From Gerris lacustris (taxonomy: Eukaryota; Arthropoda; Insecta; Hemiptera; Gerridae), in contig OX578277.1 of assembly GCA_951217055.1 (NCBI GenBank), forward strand, positions 111,852,514 to 111,916,513: 64,000 nucleotides of DNA, given 5' to 3'. Position 1 is the first letter of the stretch. Every line of letters starts with the position of its first letter. The notes under the pieces were generated by a model. That model worked only from the letters and a program-made list of their open reading frames with translations, searched no databases and was not told the origin of the DNA. Position numbers and translations under genes: made by a program. Of the stretch, positions 45,840 through 56,184 are shown piece by piece.

Positions 45840-46455
45840 CCCTGCACCCACTGGATCAAGCACCTACACTCCGTCCGGTCGCATAGATAGCACCGTGACT
45901 ACTCGCCACCGCCGTCTTGCTGTCAACTGCACAATGCCAGACGGTAAACTCGGCGTTTTACCCTCCCTCCACCCTCTTCAACCTCGCCTAACACTGTAGT
46001 CTTTGATCTCTTAGCAAAGCTATTTTCTTTTTTTCCTCCCAGCGCATAATCCAGGTTTCTACGATTGTAGTCGATGTAATGAACAATGGGTTTGTCTGAT
46101 GAAGCCCACACTTATCAAAGGATGTAAAGTGCGCAGTTCACTTTCTCGACTGGAAGCACCTTTTTAGAAAACTGATGATTTGGAAGATGACAGGAAGATT
46201 GTCCTGAATGTAGGTACAGTTGTACTTTGTATTATCTGTCAAGATGCTGCCTTCAACAGAACATTTTACCATCCTTTTGCTTGTGTTGAGAAAGCAGAAG
46301 CGATAGAAACATGAGCAGCATACTAAATCTCTCATCCTTGATGTGTTGTATACTTGAGTCTTCAGTATGTTCCTACATTTCTTCCTAGCGTCTTAACATT
46401 TCATTTTACGGAAATAATAACAGTTTCTAAGTAACTACTAATGACTGCCCTCAAC
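45840..46455. other. MTMR9 3' flank
   Basis: Probable 3' UTR and flank. No canonical AATAAA was found close to the stop, so the transcript end is undecided. No further coding seen. Confidence 0.35.
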
Positions 46456-46981
46456 CCTTCAACACTGTTGCAGCTTATCAGCTGTTGTCAGCTGCAACAG
46501 TGTTGTAGGGTTATCACCCTACAACACTGTTGCAGCTGACAACCCTACAACACTGTTGCAGCTGACAACCCTACAACACTGTTGCAGCTGACAACCCTCC
46601 AACACTTTTGCAGCTGACAACCCTCCAACACTTTTGCAGCTGATAACCCTACAACACTGCTGCAGCTGACAACCCTACAACACTGTTGCAGCTGACAACC
46701 CTACAACACTGTTGCAGCTGACAACGCTACAACACTGTTGCAGCTGACAACGCTACAACACTGTTGCAGCTGACAACGCTACAACACTGTTGCAGCTGAC
46801 AACCCTACAACAATGTTGCAGCTGACAACCCTACAACACTGTTGCAGCTGACAACCCTACAACACTGTTGCAGCTGACAACCCTACAACACTGTTGCAGC
46901 TGACAACCCTACAACACTGTTGCAGCTGACAACCCTACAACACTGTTGCAGCTGACAACCCTACAACACTGTTGCAGTTGA
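46456..46981 (+). repeat. 26-bp tandem array (~20 copies) with a hairpin at its left edge
   Basis: The unit contains CAACACTGTTGCAGCTGACA, nearly identical throughout. At the left edge one unit is inverted: arms 46485-46511 and 46516-46542 pair perfectly over 27 bp with a 4-base loop. Confidence 0.93.
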
Positions 46982-47801
46982 CTACCTTATTTGACGATGA
47001 AACTTATTATTTTGTAGAGGACAAGTCGGTAGAGATGATTTACTCATAAAAAATTGTCACTCTTAACACTTCTTCATCATAGCTATGGGAATTTTGTGTG
47101 TGAAAGGGATAATACCTTGGACTTGATTTACAAAGCCAGTTTATCCTAATTTTACGTTTCCTATTGTCTATACCTAGTATGGCAATTTTACTGGGTACAT
47201 GTGTTGGACTGTCACTGGTTCATGAAACTGACAGTAATGCTTATCAGTCTGTCACTTGTACATGATAAGACTTGTCAGTTTCGCATGTTTTGCATTTTTA
47301 CAGTTACAAACAAGCATATATACGTTTATTATAGTAAGTCTATTTTTATTTTGTTATGCTTTTTATATGAATAATTTTATTATTTTATTATTTATAATAT
47401 AATTCCCTAGTCGTTATGCTCATAAAAATATATAAAATGAAATTATAAATAAATACTAAAAATTAACATTATCGAATTCTCCTTATTTTTTTTAAAAAAA
47501 ACAAACTACAAATTATGGGAAAATTTAATTTATAAAGAGACTGAAATTTTCTTTATAGATTATATTATGGACAATGAATCGACTTTTTTAACCAAACGAG
47601 TCTACAAAATTAAAAAAAAAATAAAAAAATATATATATATATATATTTAAGAATATTATGATGTTTATAAATTTTTGAAAATTACTGATTTATTTGTTTG
47701 GTGATACTACATTATGTGTAAACTAATTTTTTTTTTTTTTTTTTTTTTGTGATACATTATGTATAAACTATTGTTTTGTTTTTTTGGTTCTTTAAGTACT
47801 A
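46982..47801. other. AT-rich spacer, no gene seen
   Basis: Contains a (TA)n run near 47630 and a poly-T run near 47730. AATAAA at about 47447 is the first canonical poly(A) signal after MTMR9 but is 1.6 kb from its stop. Confidence 0.35.
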
Positions 47802-48382
47802 GTCCACAGGCCACCATAAGAAGTGAGTCGCTGATTGATAAAGTTTTCTTACCTTATGGAATCGCTTATTTATGCCTTGTCCATCGATGAATTGGGTATA
47901 TGGCAACTGGGCGGTGGGCCATTTCTTTTTTGTTGACATGCCAAACTTGCCCTTCTGCGGGAACATTGAAAAGAGATAGATAAAGTTTTGATTTTCACAG
48001 GATCGTTTAATTAAATTATTTAAAAAACAGTGGTACACGTGGCCACTGATAAGAGTGGGCCGTTTGGGGTGGCCACCGCCCCAAACATATCACTCTGCGG
48101 GGACGTTGAAAAGAAAACGGCCCACTCGTATCGGTGGCCACCTTTACCACTGTTTTTGAAATAATTTGATTAAACGATCCTGCGAAAATCAAAACTTTAT
48201 CTATCTCTTTTTAATGTTCCCGCAGAAGGGCAAGTTTGGCATGTCAACAAAAAAGAAATGGCCCAGCGCCCAGTTACCAAATACCCAATTCATCGGTGGA
48301 CAAGGCATAAATAAGTGATTCCATAAGGTAAGAAAACTTTATCAATCAGCGATTCACTTCTTATGGTGGCCTGTGGACTATA
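47802..48382. repeat. Foldback (~265-bp arms) carrying an exon-like 102-bp block in each arm
   Basis: Arms 47802-48063 and about 48116-48382 are near-identical reverse complements ending AGTCCACAGGCCACCATAAG. Each arm has a block of 102 bp preceded by a pyrimidine run plus CGCAG and followed by GTAAGA: 47954-47853 on the minus strand and 48226-48327 on the plus strand. The minus block is open (KGKFGMSTKKKWPTAQ, then QFIDGQGINKRFHK); the plus block has one stop. Protein unknown. Confidence 0.75.
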
Positions 48383-48560
48383 CTTTTGAATCTCTCTGAT
48401 CCAAACTTAAAAATTCTTATTGTTAAATTAAGTAAAAATAAAATAATATTTGAAGAAGTAAGTCCATGATTGTGGATGACTAAGCAAATTTAAAGAAGCA
48501 GTAAGTCGAAGAAACTCAGTTGTAATAAATAACCAGCTGAGTTTTTTAAACCCACTGTAT

Positions 48561-48749
48561 AGGCGGAGATACACATGCCATCAAATTGTGCAAGTAGCTT
48601 GCATGCCAAAAGAGGGTATTTGCCAGTAACTGGCATGCTAAGGATTTTTATTAAGGTTTTATCTGCTTGCTTGCCAGCTACAGGCATGCCATTTAACATT
48701 AACACGTGCAAGTAGCTGGTATGTTCAAGCTGCATGTGTGTCTTTGCCT
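48561..48749. mobile_element. PIF/Harbinger-like MITE, 189 bp
   Basis: Ends AGGCGGAGATACACATGC and GCATGTGTGTCTTTGCCT, flanked by TAT on both sides. The ends match the larger element at 61655-63030. Interior repeats AAGTAGCT and GGCATGCC words. Confidence 0.75.
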
Positions 48750-49260
48750 TATGTTGTATTGGTGTTATAAAATAATTTTTTATAGTCTAAATTTTCATTA
48801 ATTCAATACATCCTGGTCTCTATGAAGAGATCCACTGTATTATTTGTTGTAATATATTTTTATGTTAAAAAGAAAAAATTGATTTTTTTTTTTTTTTTTT
48901 TTTTTTTTATATTGTGATAGTGATTTTCACATATATTGAGATGTTTAATATATAAATGTATATAAGTCAGGTGGGACAAAATGTTATTTGAAAATAATTG
49001 TTAAATCCTTCCTTGTTGATAAAAAAAAATGTTGAATTAATTATAATAACTTTTATGAGTGGATAATGTGTCTCTTTTTATTTGTCAAGGTTGTCGGAGA
49101 GTGTGAATATCGCTTTGTATTGTGTTGGGGGGGGGGGGGGGGGGGGGGTTGAGTCGACAGCAAGTAAGCTGGTAGTGTAACAAAGTAAAATCTGCATCAT
49201 TAAGGGTTTTTGCTTCCACTACTGGGAGCATATAATATACTGGGAGAGGTGTGGTGCATT
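48750..49260. other. AT-rich spacer, no gene seen
   Basis: Poly-T run near 48881-48908 and poly-G run near 49128-49148. Nothing else recognised. Confidence 0.35.
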
Positions 49261-49315
49261 GTGATGTTAACTCGGAGCAACAAGATGATATACTGTTGCT
49301 TCCAGTTAACATCAC
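49261..49315. repeat. Hairpin at the left edge of the 19-bp array
   Basis: GTGATGTTAACT (49261-49272) pairs with AGTTAACATCAC (49304-49315); inside it GCAACA pairs with TGTTGC. Confidence 0.75.
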
Positions 49316-49327
49316 GATGAAGAGAAT

Positions 49328-50220
49328 CTTCTTGTATTGGAAGAATTTTCCTGTATTGGAAAAATCTTCTTGTATTGGAAGAATCTTCCTGTATTGGAAA
49401 AATCTTCTTGTATTGGAAGAATCTTCCTGTATTGGAAAAATCTTCCTGTATTGGAAGAATCTTCCTGTATTGGAAAAATCTTCCTGTATTGGAAGAATCT
49501 TCCTGTATTGGAAAAATCTTCCTGTATTGGAAGAATCTTCCTGTATTGGAAAAATCTTCTTGTATTGGAAGAATCTTCCTGTATTGGAAAAATCTTCCTG
49601 TATTGGAAGAATCTTCCTGTATTGGAAAAATCTTCCTGTATTGGAAGAATCTTCCTGTATTGGAAAAATCTTCTTGTATTGGAAGAATCTTCCTGTATTG
49701 GAAAAATCTTCCTGTATTGGAAGAATCTTCCTGTATTGGAAAAATCTTCCTGTATTGGAAGAATCTTCCTGTATTGGAAAAATCTTCTTGTATTGGAAGA
49801 ATCTTCCTGTATTGGAAAAATCTTCCTGTATTGGAAGAATCTTCCTGTATTGGAAAAATCTTCTTGTATTGGAAGAATCTTCCTGTATTGGAAAAATCTT
49901 CTTGTATTGGAAGAATCTTCCTGTATTGGAAAAATCTTCCTGTATTGGAAGAATCTTCCTGTATTGGAAAAATCTTCTTGTATTGGAAGAATCTTCCTGT
50001 ATTGGAAAAATCTTCCTGTATTGGAAGAATCTTCCTGTATTGGAAAAATCTTCCTGTATTGGAAGAATCTTCCTGTATTGGAAAAATCTTCCTGTATTGG
50101 AAGAATCTTCCTGTATTGGAAGAATCTTCCTGTATTGGAAAAATCTTCTTGTATTGGAAGAATCTTCCTGTATTGGAAAAATCTTCTTGTATTGGAAGAA
50201 TCTTCTTGTATTGGAAGAAA
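49328..50220 (+). repeat. 19-bp satellite-like array (~47 copies) with 38-bp higher-order period
   Basis: The unit CTTCCTGTATTGGAARAAT alternates GAAGAAT and GAAAAAT, making a 38-bp dimer, with a C/T change marking a subset. Because 19 is not a multiple of three and the unit has no stop in these frames, frames of about 300 codons run through it on both strands; they are artefacts of the repeat. Confidence 0.95.
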
Positions 50221-50754
50221 CGTTGGACTTCAAACCCTTTTTTGATACATATCACCTGAAAACCAAGTTACTTATTTAGTGAACCCGGGGAAGCCTTTGC
50301 TCTAAGTTAGTGTTACAAAGTATTATTTGTGAAGCTCACAGGTAATAAATCTCATGCACTAATTTTATTAAGTTATATAAAACAATAGCATCTCCCCCAT
50401 TGCAGTTTCACCCACACTATAGGTATAATATAATAGCTTCATAGACACTTCTTTCGAAGCAAAAGCCTCCCTACATGAGGGGTAAAGGATTTGATTATTA
50501 TTTAACGATATTACTTTCTTCCATCTACGCCCAACTGTGATGCCATTCTATGCCAGACTCTTCTTAATCTTGCCACGAATTCATCTCTCCATCATATAGC
50601 CAGCTTTCCTTTCCTCCTTGTGTATCCACACTGTAGGTATATAGAACCTAAAATTATGATATTTTACATTGTATAGAAACGAAAATGTAGCATTTCTCTT
50701 TTTTAAGAGTAATATCTTTAAAGAACTTCAGAGTTAACAACATTCTTTGTTTAA
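50221..50754. other. Spacer, no gene seen
   Basis: Mixed composition with no frame or repeat I could recognise beyond short A/T runs. Confidence 0.3.
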
Positions 50755-50990
50755 ACCCTTTAAGTCCTACAGGCGTAAATTTAGGTTTTCAATTTTCGAT
50801 TTTTCTTGTATGGAGGAACTGTACTGTCTGTGTAAATTTATTAAAGTATATCTAGCGTTATCTATGGGCTGTCTAGGGTATTACGAACGTTCTATGAAGA
50901 GCCCAGAAGATAGAACGAGGGAGGAACATAGAAAAGAAAAAATAGACAAGATTTCAAAATTCCTCAGGCATTAGGCATTACGAACCCTTT
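50755..50990 (+). repeat. Dispersed repeat matching 36240-36455
   Basis: Opposite orientation to the copy in MTMR9 intron 7. Shares GGCGTAAATTTA and GGGTATTACGAACGTTCTA. Confidence 0.6.
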
Positions 50991-51680
50991 AATACCTGAT
51001 TTACAACTAATAATAATAATAGTTTTGTCGAAACTTCATTTATAGTCCACTCATTTGGTAGTTCATGCGGGAAAATTTTCCGGGAGTTTTAAAAATTGGT
51101 ATTCTTATAGATTTTGAGGCGCTCTTTCTAATTTTCACTTTGCCACCTACTATCTTTGCCGCTAGTAGTGCCATATTGGAAAAACCATGCCCAAAAACGG
51201 TTTTATGAAGATATCTCCTCACCGGCTCATTATACGATACAAATTGTTCTATACAAAATTAAACTAGAGGAAATTTGCTACAATTTATGTCTCAAGAAAT
51301 TTTTTGTTAGACCAATAGTTTTGGCGTATAAGCGTCGCAAAGTTGACTCTCACACGTCTATTGATGAAAAATATTCGACTAGGCTGGTTCGGGTGCAGGT
51401 ATAAAGGGGCTGTCCCCTTGGCCTTGGTCTCCCTTCTACCAACCACCAGCTACATCCTAGCTGAAATATTTTGTGCATATTTTCTTCAGTTGATCCTTTG
51501 TTTTAGTGAAAGCCACTAACTCTGAAAGTATAAATTTAAAAAACACTTTATTGAATAAAAGTTGCTTAGAATAGGTCAATCTATCGATCTCCTAGTTTAT
51601 TTTAATTAAAAATGTTTTAACCTCTAAAAGAGGTGGCTTTCACCCTTTAGTTCAGTCAATAAAGGCCAAAAGCAGGCTGT
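50991..51680. other. Spacer before the foldback, no gene seen
   Basis: No recognisable coding. GTGGCTTTCACCC-type words near 51480-51650 suggest a decayed inverted repeat. Confidence 0.3.
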
Positions 51681-52870
51681 ACCCGCAACTAATTAGGGGA
51701 AATCTGGATTTTTTTCCTGATTATAGACCATGATAAGAGGTACATTCTCTCAAAAGTCCCCACTTCTCCCCCTTGTGCTTCCCCCCCTACCCCCTCTTAA
51801 AGTTCAAAATTTACTTATTCTTCACTTTTTACGCAAAACTGTTTATTTTTTGAAGAGAAATGTTATTAACAAAAATATTTCTCACATAATTCTGCACAAA
51901 AAAGGTCCTATGCATGTTTGAAGTGAGACATACCGTTTTCGAGATATTGTTGATAAAAATTCCAATTTTTCATTTTTTCGAACCAAGATGTGTTAAAAAC
52001 AACTCTTCTGATTTTAATGAAATTTGGATGGTAGGTCATACTTAGCCTATTGTTGATCCCATATAAATTTCAACCTTCTGCGTCCATTATTTTATCTTGC
52101 ACATGCGCACAAACATACATTTATTTAGACCTTTATCTTCAAAAGTACTCAACTGATTAATATGAAATTTGGATGATTTATCGCAAGTAGCCTGCAGATA
52201 GCCCCAACTTAATTTCGTCTGCGCTCTTTACATTTTCTAAATTGGTTCCCTTTCTGTCTGTCTGTTGATCAATTTTTTGTCTGTCTATTATGAATTAATG
52301 TATCAATTTAGCAAAATTTAAAGAGCGCAGTCGGTTGAAATTAAGTTGGGGCCATCTGCAGGATACTTGCGACAAACCATCCAAATTTCATATTAATCAG
52401 TTGAGTACTTTTGAAGATAAAGGTCGAAATAAATGTATGTTTGTGCGCATGAGCAAGATAAAATAATAGGCACAGAAGTTTGAAATTTATATAGGATCAA
52501 CAATAGGCTAAGTATGGCCAACCATCCAAATTTCATTAAAATCAGAAGTGCTGTTTTTAACATATCTTGATTCGCAAAAATAAAAAATTGGATTTTTAAT
52601 CAATAATATCTCGAAAACGGTATGTCTCACTTCAAACTTGCATAGGACCTTTTTTGTGCAGAATTATGTGAGAAATATTTTTGTTAATAACACTTCTCTT
52701 CAAAAAATAAACAGTTTTGCGTATAAAGTGAAAAATAAGTAAATTTTGAACTTTAAGATGGGGTAGGGGGGGAAGCACAAGGGGGAGAAGTGGGGACTTT
52801 GAGAGAATGTACCTCTTATCATGGTCTATCATCAGGAAAAAATCCAGATTTCCCCTAATTAGTTGCAGGT
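51681..52870. repeat. Foldback with ~560-bp arms
   Basis: Arms about 51681-52241 and 52306-52870 are reverse complements (CCCCTAATTAGTTG at the ends, CTTGTGCTTCCCCCCCTA and GATAAAGGTC-type blocks within) around a ~64-bp loop rich in TGTCTG. Part of one arm recurs at 59453-59815. Unknown DNA-transposon class. Confidence 0.85.
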
Positions 52871-53601
52871 AAAAACCTTTATTAACTGGGCTACCTAGGG
52901 TAAAAGCCCGTTTCGGCAAAGGGTAGATTTTGGAGGTTATAAATACTACGTTAATCCAAATTTTCAATAAAATCGATGTTGATTCCCAAAATTAAGAGGG
53001 AAAACGGCTGGTGACTGGAATACAGGTTCATTAACAACAGACAAACTAGTGCAGGAAATCTTAAGGGTGCTCAGTTTAGCCTAGGGACTCTATAAACACT
53101 CCCTCTATAAATAAATATTTCATTTGGCATGGGGCAAAGCTATTATCTATCTAGGAAGCAGAATTAATATGGTTACAAGATCAACAATAAGTTAATGGTC
53201 CTTTCGTTCAGTTTCACTAATTATAACTCGTAATTTAAATGCGTGAAAGTTGTCAGTGTGGTTTCACATCGATGTGGTCATGACATACATCACCTCACAC
53301 CAAAATCAGCTTGATTTTAAAATATATGGCAATCTACATCTATGTATAAGGTCAAAAATGGCATAAGAACTTGAAAAAAAATAATAAAATAAAGTAAATC
53401 ACTTATAATAATTATAATTGCATGTATAAAATTGCTGTTATTAAACAAGTTGTTTCATATTGACAAGTTATATTTACAAGTAAAGTTCATACAAAACTAT
53501 GTTGAAAATCTATAGTCCAGGTGATAGTGTGCAAAAAAGTGTCTGGCTTACATCAAGCTAGAATTTTGTGTATAAGTTAATTTTTAAGTGCCTTTTAAGA
53601 A
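52871..53601. other. AT-rich spacer, no gene seen
   Basis: Nothing recognisable. Confidence 0.3.
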
Positions 53602-53957
53602 TATGTGGTCGGCTAAGTTCGTCTGCGGGACATAGCTTGGCAATAGGCAACGGTGGAGAGTGGCCATGTCCCGCCAATCTGATTTTCACGATCCTCAGTA
53701 CTCTTTAGTTAGTAAACCAAAAATCAAGTTACTTGTTAGGTAAGTTAGTCAAATATTAATCCAAATCAAAGTGGTCACCTATCAAGTGACAAAGTAACAT
53801 CAACTTGAGTTTTGGTTTATTAACTAACTTTGTACTTAGGATATTGAAAATCACAATGTTAACCATAATTGGCGGGATATGGCCGCTCTCCACCAATTTG
53901 TTTTTTTCAAATGCCTATTGCCGCCAAGCATTTCCCACAGACGATAGTTTTACATAC
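53602..53957. mobile_element. MITE with ~75-bp inverted ends
   Basis: GTCTGCGGGACAT, GGCAATAGGC and GGAGAGTGGCCATGTCCCGCC at the left pair with complements at the right; the middle has an internal mirror around GTGGTCACCTAT. A shorter copy is at 4597-4885. It stops about 28 bp before Helitron copy 2. Confidence 0.7.
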
Positions 53958-54140
53958 ATATTTTTGAAATAATATTAATAAATACTAGGGGGCTCCGCCC
54001 CTACTCGCTTCGCTCGTCAACCCCCCAAAAGCTGCCTAGCATAGAGTAATAAAATTATTTTGTCTATTTACTATGAGAACCGAGGACCGTTTTAAAAGTT
54101 TAAGTCCACGACCGCTTTAATAGTTTTTGCACTTAATTAA

Positions 54141-54418
54141 CCCATTCAATGCGTAATCCAATTCATGAACCTACCTTAGTTACCGTATATATCTAAACGA
54201 TTTTAAAAGTTAATTTAAAAATAAATAAAAAATAAAAATAAGAAGTTTGGATCCACTGTGGATACAAACGTGAGCGGGCCTGACGGAGCCTTGCAAGATG
54301 GTTCTACTCGAGGCACGGAGAATAGAGCTACAGAGGGCTGAAATGGAGGGCTTTGATCCACTGTGGATCCACCTGTCAGGCGTGTTAGCACGGCATGGAT
54401 CCACCCGCATTGAATGGG
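54141..54418. mobile_element. 278-bp TTAA-duplicating MITE (piggyBac-like)
   Basis: Ends CCCATTCAATGCG and CGCATTGAATGGG, flanked by TTAA at 54137-54140 and 54419-54422. The interior has GGATCCACTGTGGAT-type palindromes near both ends. The unoccupied site is seen in Helitron copy 1 at 2853-2856. Confidence 0.9.
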
Positions 54419-55441
54419 TTAAAATAAAGATGTTTCCTCGGAACAAAAATATCCACTCAGTAAAACCGGGGACCGTGCGCCCATGGCGCTCTAAAGGAAG
54501 AGCGTTTATTTTTTTTGTTTTTTTAAAATTTGCCCGAAAAATGAAGAACAATTACATTTTTAGGTAGGTATATTACTAAAAATATGATGATTAGGGTTTA
54601 GTAATCCAATATAAATATAAAAACCAAAGGTTTGAAATTAAATTTGAGTAACAGAATGTCATTATTATATCTATTTAAAGACCAGCAAATCAAAACAAAC
54701 ATATATTTTTATTGGAATAAATGTGGCCTTAGCGTAGCAATAACAAATCATTTCGAGGGAGGTCGGCCATGTCGGGACACTACTCGATTATATAAATGAT
54801 AATATAATATAAACATAGTTTTAATTTTTTTCCCAATTTTCCATAGCCATTTCTTAATCCTGAAATAATAAATTCGTCAAAAAATGAAAGAGAGCAATGC
54901 ATTCTAGAACTTAACACGTTGAGGACGGGCGGACGCGCCAGCGCGTCCAGTGTGCAAAGCCAAAAGGACGGGTGGACGCGACAGCGCGTCCGAAATCCTT
55001 GTATGTATGTATCATTAGGGTGGGGGTAGAGGCTCTTGGAAACGTTCTACCAGAGTCTCTCTAGCTTCTTAAGACTGTACAAGTGCTAACTGTGACCTTC
55101 GGCTCCACTTTTTTTATATCAACTTTTTGAGGAAATTGCTCCTGCATTTCCCTTACTCACCTCCCGCTTCTATTGGATATTTACGTCTTTACAAGGTAAG
55201 ATAATGCATAATTATAATACTTTTTCTGATTTACTGTTGTTATATAAATAGGGACAAACATTTTAACAATACCTTTATGAAGTTATAATAAAAAAAAATT
55301 ATTTTTATGGGGAAAAAACACGAATATACACATTATATATATTCCTGTTTTTGGTTAGACTACTATATATTTTTCAATATATCTTCCCATTTTACTATTA
55401 TTTAACATTTTTCCTTTTTATATAATATATATATGAATGTA

Positions 55442-55447
<6 letters not shown>

Positions 55448-55508
<61 letters not shown>

Positions 55509-55516
55509 ATATATAT
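55448..55516. repeat. (TA)n microsatellite inside the piggyBac element
   Basis: More than 30 uninterrupted TA units upstream of the transposase start. Confidence 0.95.
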
Positions 55517-55602
55517 ATATTTACCAGTTGCTTCTTGTTTGTATTATAACTACACAACGTAAGTACGAGTATAATTACATGTATGGATTTTTTTGTGTAT
55601 AG

Positions 55603-56184
55603 ATGGATAGACCGGGTACTTCAAAAGAAGTACGGTATACAGAGGAAGAATATATATATGTCCTGAGCTCGAATAAGAGGACGAAGTAGACCTCGACTTG
55701 AGTGATTACGAGAACTTTGAGGGCTCCAGTAAGATTGATAGGTGAATATAATACTTATATAAAAGGAGTAGATCGCCATGATCAAATGCTCTCCTATCAC
55801 TCAGGACTCCACAAAACCCTCCGCTGGTACAAGAAACTAGGAATTCACGTCTTCCACATGATTTTAGTAAATTCTTGGTTTTTATACAACAAGTGCCTTG
55901 AAGCAAAACAGATGAGTCTTCATAATTACCAATTGGAAGTAATAAAAGCTTTGATTCCAGAACCCTCAACAGAACCTTTGCCCAATATTCCAATTCCAAG
56001 GTTCCACTTTCACTTGCCATCGGCGATTTCGAAGGACGACGGTTCAAATAAAATTAAAAGAATAAAATGCCACAATTGTGCAAAGAATAAAAAAAGAAAG
56101 GACACTATGTATCAGTGGGTAGATTGCCCTAATAAGCCTGGGTTATGTATAGAATGTTTTCCGGCTTTTCACAAATATCTATAA
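55603..56184 (+). pseudogene. piggyBac transposase, N and C termini joined by an internal deletion
   Basis: A start at 55603 (MDRPGTSKE...) after a possible acceptor TATAG gives an acidic N terminus with an early stop. After a junction near 55735 the C-terminal part is open to the TAA at 56184: GVDRHDQMLSYHSG, KTLRWYKKLGIHVFHM and the zinc-binding Cys cluster (CHNC, CPNKPGLCIECF, H) typical of the family. The catalytic DDD core is mostly missing, so the copy could move only with help. Confidence 0.85.

Noticed and set aside
46456..46981. CRISPR-like array
   Set aside because: Units are head-to-tail without unique spacers, in a eukaryotic intergenic region.
49085..50279. Five overlapping ORFs of 294-382 codons on both strands
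   Set aside because: They are all translations of the 19-bp array; their extent equals the repeat and the ends are random.
55702..56184. Domesticated piggyBac-derived host gene
   Set aside because: Exact TTAA flanks, intact ends and a missing catalytic core show a recent defective transposon.
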